Of a stretch of 42,197 nucleotides of DNA, positions 32,052 to 37,877 are shown in pieces; position 1 is the stretch's first letter, and each line of letters opens with the position of its first letter. The stretch lies in contig JAZQCN010000102.1 of assembly GCA_045546315.1 (NCBI GenBank), positions 1 through 42,197 on the forward strand. The letters are read 5' to 3'. A program made the position numbers and the translations under genes. The notes under the pieces were generated by a model. The model did no database searches and was not told the origin of the DNA. It worked only from the letters and a program-made list of their open reading frames with translations. The stretch is from RGIG2041 sp045546315 (GTDB taxonomy: Bacteria; Bacillota; Clostridia; UBA1381; UMGS1253).

Positions 32052-33632
32052 TTACGATAATTTTATATGCTCCATTGTCATTTTTACTCTATCGGATATT
32101 TTAACAGTACCTACTCCAAATATTGAAGTGTGTAATGTATCGTTTATCGGCCTTGTCCAGCATTCAGCAATGCTGTCAATTCCGTTAGCCATACCCAAAA
32201 TCGAACCTACTGTCGCACCGTTACAATCTGTGTCAAAACCTGTCTCAACAGCCATACAGATAGATTTTCCGTAATCATCTCTACCGTAAAGGAGTGATGC
32301 CGCAACAATCATTGCATTAGGGTTAGTATGACACCATCCGTGTGACGTATATTCATCATATTTTTTATGAATATTCTCAAAACATTCTCTTTGACTTACT
32401 CCTGATTTGAAACCATTTAAAACTGACATTATGTCTTCATAAAGCCTCGAAGTATATGGAATTTGAGCCAACCCGCCTAATATTATGACTTCAACATTAT
32501 TTGTAACAGCTGCCACAGCGAGCATTGCAGAAACAAACATTTCACCATAAATTCCATTTTTAATATGAGAAATGGATGCATCTCTCCACGCCATCTCAGC
32601 GGCAAGCTCAGGATTTCCCGGATTGATGTATCCGAAATAATCACCTCTTATTTGAGCCCCAATCCATTCTCTGTACGGATTTTTATAAGTTGCGGATTCC
32701 GGCGGCTCATAGCCTTTTACAAAGTTACAGAAAGCCACCCTTTCAGCAGTACAATATGCATCTTTATTCTGATAGTCAAGCCATGCGCGAGAAACATCAT
32801 ATGATGTAAAATTTTTGCCATATTTTTCTATAATAATCTGTGCTAAAACAACATAATTTGTATCGTCATCGACAGGCATACCGTCAATTTCATCTGCATA
32901 AGGTCTGTTCGCAAACGGAAAATTATATTTGCTACATATTTCATCAGTTATATCAGTTTTATAAATATACCTGTGCATCGGATAATTCCCGCTCTCTTTA
33001 AGAAAGGGGAGAAGTTCTTTTGTTCGTATGCCCTCTACGGTTTTACCAAGCATACAACCGCAAATTCTTCCCATCCATGCACCATGTAGCTTGCTTGCCA
33101 GCAAATTTTTATCTACTTTATCCGTAAGATAATATTCACTTCTTAATGCTTTAATTCCATTAAGATCAGATGGTTCAATATATTTATAGTCTTCTTTTTG
33201 TTTTGAATTTATAACAATCTCAAACAAAATATCGCCAATTTTCTTTTTGATTTCATCTTTAGGGAGTTTTGCAACCGCTTCGAATATATCTTTATATGTT
33301 TCAATATTAAGTCCCTCGTCAACAGATTGTTGATATTCAGTAAGAATATCAGACGTATAAAATTCCCAGTCATGCATATTTGAATATTGAGGCTTCATCT
33401 CTTTGTTGTACTTCAACTCTTCGGTAACACGATTATCACGATTTAAAATCATTGCATCAAGAGAAATGTCAAAATACTTTGATATTTCAATAATTTTAGA
33501 AAGTTCGGGAACTGATGTTCCGCTTTCCCACTTTTGTACTGATTGACGAGATACTTGAAACTGTGTTGCAAATTGTTCCTGTGACATTTTTGCTTTTGTT
33601 CTTAATTTGTAAATTGTATCTTTTATCCTCAT
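32052..33632 (-). CDS. XRE-type HTH fused to ADP-ribosylglycohydrolase
   Basis: A 526-residue fusion. Residues 1-60 are an XRE/Cro helix-turn-helix (KAKMSQEQFATQFQVSRQSV, then QKWESGTSVPEL). A helical linker runs to about 175. Residues about 178-520 are an ADP-ribosylglycohydrolase (ARH/DraG family) domain with the metal-binding VDDDTNY (255-258) and ETGFDTDCNGATVG (467-476); the usual GDALG-like start is degenerate (GRICGCMLGKTVEG). ARH enzymes remove ADP-ribose from proteins, nucleic acids or small molecules. The fusion suggests a regulator that senses or hydrolyses an ADP-ribosyl compound. GGAGG lies 9 bp before the ATG. It is AT-rich, stands alone, and lies inside the bracketing inverted repeat. 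Confidence 0.85.
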   Translation of the reverse strand: MRIKDTIYKLRTKAKMSQEQFATQFQVSRQSVQKWESGTSVPELSKIIEISKYFDISLDAMILNRDNRVTEELKYNKEMKPQYSNMHDWEFYTSDILTEYQQSVDEGLNIETYKDIFEAVAKLPKDEIKKKIGDILFEIVINSKQKEDYKYIEPSDLNGIKALRSEYYLTDKVDKNLLASKLHGAWMGRICGCMLGKTVEGIRTKELLPFLKESGNYPMHRYIYKTDITDEICSKYNFPFANRPYADEIDGMPVDDDTNYVVLAQIIIEKYGKNFTSYDVSRAWLDYQNKDAYCTAERVAFCNFVKGYEPPESATYKNPYREWIGAQIRGDYFGYINPGNPELAAEMAWRDASISHIKNGIYGEMFVSAMLAVAAVTNNVEVIILGGLAQIPYTSRLYEDIMSVLNGFKSGVSQRECFENIHKKYDEYTSHGWCHTNPNAMIVAASLLYGRDDYGKSICMAVETGFDTDCNGATVGSILGMANGIDSIAECWTRPINDTLHTSIFGVGTVKISDRVKMTMEHIKLS

Positions 33633-33662
33633 ATAAATTTTCCTCCTTCTTCTGATAATTTT

Positions 33663-33691
33663 ATTATATATTTATCGTACATTTTATGCAA
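33663..33691 (-). promoter_or_regulatory. Promoter of the XRE-ADP-ribosylglycohydrolase gene
   Basis: On the minus strand TTGCAT (33686-33691), 17 bp, TATAAT (33663-33668). TTATGCAA occurs at 33684-33691 over the -35 and again at 33710-33717, a possible pair of sites for the protein's own HTH domain. Confidence 0.65.
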
Positions 33692-33745
33692 CCAATTATT
33701 TGTTGCTAATTATGCAAACTGTCGGTTGTCAATCTGCAAAATAAA

Positions 33746-33773
33746 AGCAGACGGGTATTCTTAACCGTCTGCT
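33746..33773 (-). terminator. Terminator of the small RHH gene
   Basis: AGCAGACGG (33746-33754) and CCGTCTGCT (33765-33773) with a 10-nt loop; on the minus strand a T-rich stretch follows. Confidence 0.7.
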
Positions 33774-33779
33774 AAAATC

Positions 33780-33817
33780 TGTCCTTACAAACACTCGGCT
33801 TATTCGAGCAGTTTTTT
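33780..33817 (-). repeat. Right copy of 38-bp inverted repeat
   Basis: On the minus strand AAAAAACTGCTCGAATAAG, then CCGAGTGTTT and TAAGGACA. It has 34 of 38 positions in common with 31322-31359, in opposite orientation. It starts 4 bp after the stop of the small RHH gene and lacks the 3' arm that makes the left copy a terminator. Confidence 0.75.
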
Positions 33818-33821
33818 TGTG

Positions 33822-33995
33822 TTATTTTTCGTCTTCGATATTTTCTAATGCAACGCGCACTGCCTCTACAACAAAAGCAGTAAAAGTGCAGGATTTTCCT
33901 TCAATTGCTTTTTCTACATCTGTAATTAGGTCATTGGGAAACCTTATACATTTGTTTGTTGTTGGTGGAACGGATGGAATTTTGAACTTTTTCAT
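33822..33995 (-). CDS. Small ribbon-helix-helix-like protein
   Basis: A 57-residue protein, easily missed for its size. After a basic start (MKKFKIPSVPPTTNK) comes a pattern fitting a ribbon-helix-helix DNA-binding fold: a short strand CIRFPNDL, then two helices, ITDVEKAIEG and FTAFVVEAVRVALENI. AGAGGTGA lies 4-5 bp before the ATG and a stem-loop follows, so it is a credible gene. It may be an antitoxin-like or autoregulatory factor, but no toxin lies beside it. Divergent from the AbrB-like gene. Confidence 0.68.
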   Translation of the reverse strand: MKKFKIPSVPPTTNKCIRFPNDLITDVEKAIEGKSCTFTAFVVEAVRVALENIEDEK

Positions 33996-34057
33996 TTTAT
34001 CACCTCTGCAATGTTAGTATATATGCGCAGAAATATATTGTATGCATAACAAATGTA

Positions 34058-34086
34058 TTGCAATCCGGAGTGCGGTGTGATAAAAT
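34058..34086 (+). promoter_or_regulatory. Promoter of the AbrB-like gene
   Basis: TTGCAA (34058-34063), 17 bp, TAAAAT (34081-34086), 23 bp before the start. Confidence 0.68.
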
Positions 34087-34109
34087 CTATCAGAGGAGGG
34101 AGATAAGCG

Positions 34110-34409
34110 ATGTGTGCAATGCATAGGTATATAAGGAAAATAGATGAGCTCGGAAGAATAATGAATGCGAAAGAGTACTGGAAGCTGTTGGGGATACATG
34201 TCGGAGAGCCGGTAGAAGTTGTGCTTGATACAGAAAGCGGAAGCATGACGGTGCATAAAATTACAGCGAGTTGTATTTGCTGCGGAGAGATTAATAACCT
34301 GCGAATACTAAAGGAGAATACATATTTGTGTACAGGCTGCATTCAGCGAATGCATGAATCGATTTCGGTAGAAATTCCCTCGAATTATTTGCGTGAAGGT
34401 AAGCTGTAA
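34110..34409 (+). CDS. AbrB/SpoVT-type regulator with zinc-ribbon tail
   Basis: A 99-residue protein. Its first half is an AbrB/MazE/SpoVT swapped-hairpin DNA-binding domain (YIRKIDELGRIMNAKEYWKL, then VGEPVEVVLD). The second half has two cysteine pairs (CICCG and CTGC, about 20 residues apart) suggesting a small zinc ribbon. GGAGG lies about 10 bp before the ATG; an internal ATG at 34119 is possible. Such proteins are transition-state or sporulation-type regulators; the targets are unknown. It ends at a strong bidirectional terminator. Confidence 0.82.
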   Translation: MCAMHRYIRKIDELGRIMNAKEYWKLLGIHVGEPVEVVLDTESGSMTVHKITASCICCGEINNLRILKENTYLCTGCIQRMHESISVEIPSNYLREGKL

Positions 34410-34439
34410 AGCTTGATTTTAGAATGTAAGAGAAATAAA

Positions 34440-34472
34440 AAAACCGCGCAGCAGCTGCTACGCGGTTTTTTA
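34440..34472. terminator. Bidirectional terminator between AbrB-like and Gfo/Idh/MocA genes
   Basis: AAAACCGCG (34440-34448) and CGCGGTTTT (34461-34469) around CAGCAGCTGCTA, which itself pairs; T-runs on both sides. Confidence 0.85.
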
Positions 34473-34485
34473 TTGGAATTTTAAA

Positions 34486-35532
34486 TTAAAGCTCACACTT
34501 TACGACATTGCCGGTTTCAACAGATTCGAAAGCTGCTTCGATGACGCGCAGCACGCGCATCATTTCATGGTGCTTTACGATCTGCTCCGCCTTGCCCTCG
34601 AGCGTAGCGCAGATGTTTCTGTAATAATCGTGCACATCGGACTTCGGGATGTCGAGCTTGTAGGTGTCGGTAGTGATTTCGTCGCGCGGTGCCATGGTCT
34701 TTGTAAGTCCGGCTGCCGTCTGCACCGGCATAACATCGCTTTCGTGCCAAGCCTTGCACTTTACAACCTCGCAGTTCTTTGTCCAGTCTGTGATGATGGC
34801 GCTGCCGTCCTTTGCGCGCACATAGAAGCGCGGCATTGCAACGAAATTGTATGTACCAACCTCAACATATGCGGTTGCGCCGTCCTCGAAGGTGATGGTC
34901 AGCTTGAAGCCGTCATCCACCTCGCTGTTGGTGATATGGTCGAAGGTGCAGTATACGCTAACGGTTTTCTGCGTGAAAATCTGCAGCACCTGGTCGATTA
35001 AGTGAATACCCCAGTCGTAGAGCATACCGCCACCGTACATCTTGATGCCACGCCAGTCGCTCGGGATACCGCGGGAGCCGTGAATTCTGGATTCAACGGT
35101 CAAAAGCTTGCCAAGCTCGCCGCTTTCCTTAAGCTGCTTTACTGCCAGATAGTCCACATCCCAGCGTCTGTTCTGGTGTACGGTAAAGAGCTTACCGGTT
35201 TCATTGGAAACATCAATCATTCTCTGCAAAGAATCGCAGGAAAGCGTAACCGGCTTTTCGGAAATAACATTTTTGCCTGCCTGCATTGCGGCAACGGCGA
35301 TTTCCTCGTGCACATCGTTCGGTGTAGCGATTGTGATGAGCTCGATGCTTTCATCCGCAAGTGCATCGGAGAGTGTTTCGTACACGCGAATGCCCATATC
35401 GCGTGCCTTCTGGCGCTTTGCCTCGTCAATATCTACAATACCTGCCAGCTCCACAACATCGCTTTTGAGCGCGTGGTTTACATGCCAACCGCCCATGCCG
35501 CCGAAGCCGACTACACATAACTTATGTTTCAT
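34486..35532 (-). CDS. Gfo/Idh/MocA family oxidoreductase 2
   Basis: A 348-residue NAD(P)-dependent dehydrogenase for a sugar or related polyol. The N-terminal loop VVGFGGMGGWHV, catalytic-lysine motif ISEKPVTLS, VHQNRRWDVDY and the YDWGIHLIDQ helix with its conserved Asp and His are all present. The substrate is unknown. GAAAGGTGA precedes the ATG. It is a single-gene unit with GC-rich codons. Its promoter carries the same extended -35 and the same pair of upstream A-rich repeats as Gfo/Idh/MocA gene 1, although the proteins are only distantly alike. Confidence 0.87.
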   Translation of the reverse strand: MKHKLCVVGFGGMGGWHVNHALKSDVVELAGIVDIDEAKRQKARDMGIRVYETLSDALADESIELITIATPNDVHEEIAVAAMQAGKNVISEKPVTLSCDSLQRMIDVSNETGKLFTVHQNRRWDVDYLAVKQLKESGELGKLLTVESRIHGSRGIPSDWRGIKMYGGGMLYDWGIHLIDQVLQIFTQKTVSVYCTFDHITNSEVDDGFKLTITFEDGATAYVEVGTYNFVAMPRFYVRAKDGSAIITDWTKNCEVVKCKAWHESDVMPVQTAAGLTKTMAPRDEITTDTYKLDIPKSDVHDYYRNICATLEGKAEQIVKHHEMMRVLRVIEAAFESVETGNVVKCEL

Positions 35533-35572
35533 AGATAAATCACCTTTCCTTGAAGATAAATTTTACAGTGCC

Positions 35573-35601
35573 ATTTTAGTACATGGGAAAACCAAAGTCA
35601 A
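35573..35601 (-). promoter_or_regulatory. Promoter of Gfo/Idh/MocA gene 2
   Basis: On the minus strand TTGACT (35596-35601), 17 bp, TAAAAT (35573-35578), within the shared CGCTTGACTTTG context. Confidence 0.78.
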
Positions 35602-35615
35602 GCGAATTGCAGGAT

Positions 35616-35654
35616 TTGACAAAAATTTGATATATTACGGCAAAAAAGTGCGAT
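35616..35654 (-). promoter_or_regulatory. Paired repeats upstream of Gfo/Idh/MocA gene 2
   Basis: On the plus strand TTGACAAAAATTTGATA (35616-35632) and CGGCAAAAAAGTGCGAT (35638-35654), 22 bp apart. The nearer begins 14 bp beyond the -35, the same distance as at gene 1. Half of each repeat is an A-tract. Confidence 0.48.
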
Positions 35655-35659
35655 TCTGT

Positions 35660-35688
35660 TTGACTTGCAATGGGTGTAGTGCTATACT
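35660..35688 (+). promoter_or_regulatory. Promoter facing the cysteine hydrolase gene, distal
   Basis: TTGACT (35660-35665), 17 bp, TATACT (35683-35688). It would transcribe the small ORF at 35713-35835 and the hydrolase gene. Confidence 0.6.
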
Positions 35689-35712
35689 GAGCGGCAGAAA
35701 GAAGGCGCAAGT

Positions 35713-35835
35713 ATGTTTACGAAAAACAGATGCTTGCAATTATATACGGCATTCGCTTCTTTACGGATAAGCGGATTCGGGTTTATAAAAAAGCCAATGG
35801 CATTGGGATTTGACAAAACAGGGGAAATCCTGTAA
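35713..35835 (+). CDS. Possible small ORF before the cysteine hydrolase gene
   Basis: Forty codons from ATG to TAA, with a promoter 25 bp upstream and GAAGG 7-8 bp before the start. The peptide begins MFTKNRCLQLYTAF and matches nothing I know. A second frame in the same stretch (from ATG 35730, MLAIIYGIRFFTDKRIRVYK, stop near 35811) looks more protein-like but lacks a ribosome site, so this may be a decayed gene. The stop overlaps the -10 of the next promoter. Confidence 0.25.
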   Translation: MFTKNRCLQLYTAFASLRISGFGFIKKPMALGFDKTGEIL

Positions 35836-35838
35836 AAT
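35810..35838 (+). promoter_or_regulatory. Promoter of the cysteine hydrolase gene, proximal
   Basis: TTGACA (35810-35815), 17 bp, TAAAAT (35833-35838), 20 bp before the start codon. Confidence 0.8.
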
Positions 35839-35857
35839 AGAGGTAGAGGTGAGAGAA

Positions 35858-36388
35858 ATGAAAAAGGTTTTGGTTGTTGTTGACTATCAGAGAGATTTTG
35901 TAACCGGGCCGCTTGGGTTTATCAAGGCAAAGCAATTAGAGCGTCCGCTGTATAACAGAGTGGCGGAAGCAGTCCGCGACGGCTATGAAATCTTTTTTAC
36001 ACTCGATGTGCACGATGAATCGTATTTAAACACGCGCGAGGGAAAGCACTTGCCCGTGCCGCACTGTCTGCGCGGCAGTGACGGTGTGAAGCTGTGCAGC
36101 TGTATGGTTGACTTTTTAAGTATGCCGCAGGTGCATACCGTAACGAAAACTTGCTTCGGCTCGAAGGATTTGCCGATTGTCATTAAAGAATACTGCGGCA
36201 AGGTAGAGGAAATTGAGCTTTGCGGCGTAGTAACGAATTTGTGCGTACTCAGCAATGCAGTGATGCTGCAGAGCCACTTTAAAAATGCAACCATCAAGAT
36301 TGCAAAGGATTTGTGTGCATCTAACGATGATGCGCTCCACGACAAGGCGATTGATGTGCTCAAAAGTATGCACTTTGAAATTGTATAA
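35858..36388 (+). CDS. Nicotinamidase/isochorismatase-like cysteine hydrolase
   Basis: A 176-residue protein of the isochorismatase-like fold. The catalytic Asp is in VVVDYQRDF (Asp9), and the nucleophile Cys is in LCGVVTNLCVLSNA, preceded by the cis-peptide VV. The FTLDVHDESY region has an Asp/His set suitable for the nicotinamidase metal site. Nicotinamidase (NAD salvage) is the most likely role; another amidohydrolase is possible. AGAGGTGAG lies 5 bp before the ATG. Terminated by a strong stem shared with the facing acyltransferase gene. Confidence 0.82.
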   Translation: MKKVLVVVDYQRDFVTGPLGFIKAKQLERPLYNRVAEAVRDGYEIFFTLDVHDESYLNTREGKHLPVPHCLRGSDGVKLCSCMVDFLSMPQVHTVTKTCFGSKDLPIVIKEYCGKVEEIELCGVVTNLCVLSNAVMLQSHFKNATIKIAKDLCASNDDALHDKAIDVLKSMHFEIV

Positions 36389-36391
36389 AAT

Positions 36392-36427
36392 AAAAAACCG
36401 GTAATCTTTTGGATTACCGGTTTTTTT
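36392..36427. terminator. Bidirectional terminator after the cysteine hydrolase gene
   Basis: AAACCGGTAATC and GATTACCGGTTT (stem 36398-36406 / 36412-36420, extended by A and T runs), loop TTTTG; it reaches the stop codon of the acyltransferase gene. Confidence 0.87.
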
Positions 36428-37496
36428 ATTGTTGTTTTGTACATTTTTTCTCCAGCCATGCGGTGCATTTGGAAATGCCGTATTTGAATAACAAATGTCG
36501 CGGCAAATCAAGCAGGCTGCAGGCAAGATGGATACCGAGTGTGGCTAAAAGCGTACCGCCGAGAAGAATATACCAAGGCTTTGCGGCGAGAAAAGCAAAG
36601 GCACCCCAAAGGTAGTTTGTAAAAAGCAGCGGATGCGTGTGAATTAAAAATACAGAAAAGGAGAGCGGTGCGAAAAACGCAATCAGCCGCTTTCCCTTTT
36701 TGATTTGCAGATTTGCAAAGCACAAAAACAGAGCAATCGCTGCGATGACCATTGTCGGTGACATATAGGAAATCAGAAGCTGGCTGTAGCTGCCGTAGGG
36801 CGTCGGCTCTAAAAGGAGCTTGAAAAGCCAGGAGAAGGTAGCTGCTGCCAAAAAAATCAACACGCACAGCCACGGCTTTGCCTTTTTATCGGCTTCGTGC
36901 AGCTTGATATAGCCGCCGACAACATACAGATACGCGAGCCATACAAAGCTGTAGCCGTCGGAGGTTAAGAAAACATCGCGCTCGAATATACGCGGCAGGC
37001 AGGTAAGCATCAGCCCGGCGATGATAAGAAGCGTGCGCAACTGCGCCTTCGGCAGGGCTCTGATGCCGCCGTTTAAAACCGGCATTGCAAAAAACAAAAG
37101 GAGGTATGCCGTAAAATACCAATACTGCCCCATGGAGGCAGGGAAAAACGCTTTTTTCCACAAGACCGCCGTCATCCATTCGGGATGCAGGAGCGCACAA
37201 AGCACCGTAATCAGTACGGAATAAAAGGCGACCTGCAACCAAAGGTTCACAATGCCTGCGTATTTGTGTCTTGCGTTTAAGCCGACATAGCCGGAAATCA
37301 ACGCATAGCAGTTGACAGCGCAATAACACAGCGCCTCCAACAACCAGCTGAGCTGATAGTTTGCACTGCGGGGAACGGTTGCGTCTAATATGCCGCCTGC
37401 GCCCAGCACATGCAGCAGGCAAACCATAAACATAGATATGATTCTGAGAAAATCGATGCCGTAGTTTCGTGTGTCGGTTTTTAGCGGAGCATTCAT
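36426..37496 (-). CDS. Acyltransferase family 3 (OafA-like) membrane protein
   Basis: A 356-residue membrane acyltransferase with about ten helices. Family marks are an N-terminal NYGIDFLRIISMFMVCLLHV with the catalytic-type His, QYWYFTAYLLLFF in the middle, and a late LSFSVFLIHTHPLL. Such proteins O-acylate surface polysaccharides or other envelope molecules. GAGGTGA lies before the ATG and a strong promoter upstream. Single gene, core-like base composition. Confidence 0.85.
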   Translation of the reverse strand: MNAPLKTDTRNYGIDFLRIISMFMVCLLHVLGAGGILDATVPRSANYQLSWLLEALCYCAVNCYALISGYVGLNARHKYAGIVNLWLQVAFYSVLITVLCALLHPEWMTAVLWKKAFFPASMGQYWYFTAYLLLFFAMPVLNGGIRALPKAQLRTLLIIAGLMLTCLPRIFERDVFLTSDGYSFVWLAYLYVVGGYIKLHEADKKAKPWLCVLIFLAAATFSWLFKLLLEPTPYGSYSQLLISYMSPTMVIAAIALFLCFANLQIKKGKRLIAFFAPLSFSVFLIHTHPLLFTNYLWGAFAFLAAKPWYILLGGTLLATLGIHLACSLLDLPRHLLFKYGISKCTAWLEKKCTKQQ

Positions 37497-37523
37497 AGTT
37501 TCACCTCATTGCTGTTTGAGTTT

Positions 37524-37552
37524 ATTATACGGAAAAATGAAAATTGCGTCAA
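37524..37552 (-). promoter_or_regulatory. Promoter of the acyltransferase gene
   Basis: On the minus strand TTGACG (37547-37552), 17 bp, TATAAT (37524-37529). Confidence 0.8.
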
Positions 37553-37580
37553 TAGGCTGAAAGCAAAAAAGCAACATAAG

Positions 37581-37853
37581 GTGGCTATCCTTAGGGATAA
37601 CCACCGGTGATATTTGCCGTTAAGCGCAAGTGATATTGCTTCGCAGTGATATATTTGCTTCGCAAATGTGAAATATCCGATAAATCGGATGCGAATGATA
37701 AAAAGCCGCCTCGCAGAGACGGCTTTTTTCCATAACATTTCCTGTAAGGAAATATATCACATGTTCGACAGAACATATATCACACGCCGACAGGCGTATA
37801 TCACTTGCTCTTCAGAGCGAATTTCACTGCGCGTATCCCTTGGGATAACGCGC
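37581..37853. repeat. Heptamer-linked hairpin array 2 (no protein gene)
   Basis: Same design as the array at 31374-31533 but larger. GTGATAT occurs at 37607, 37630 and 37646, with variant GTGAAAT at 37668. ATATCAC occurs at 37754, 37777 and 37798, with variant ATTTCAC at 37821. Hairpins between them include TGC/GCA and ATTTGC/GCAAAT (loop TTC), ATCCGAT/ATCGGAT, ATTTCC/GGAAAT, ATGTTC/GAACAT and ACGCC/GGCGT (loop GACA), and TTGCTC/GAGCGA (one mismatch, loop TTCA). The two end hairpins (37581-37604 and 37829-37853) share TATCC and GGGATAAC. A terminator-like stem GCCGcCTC / GAGaCGGC with A and T runs (about 37700-37730) sits in the centre. No protein gene is present. Confidence 0.78.
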
Positions 37854-37877
37854 TTATGCCCGGTTGCTTTTGGTGCA

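Noticed and set aside
35204..35770. 188-codon plus-strand ORF across the start of Gfo/Idh/MocA gene 2
   Set aside because: It is mostly antisense to a clear dehydrogenase gene and runs through that gene's promoter and upstream repeats; no family resemblance.
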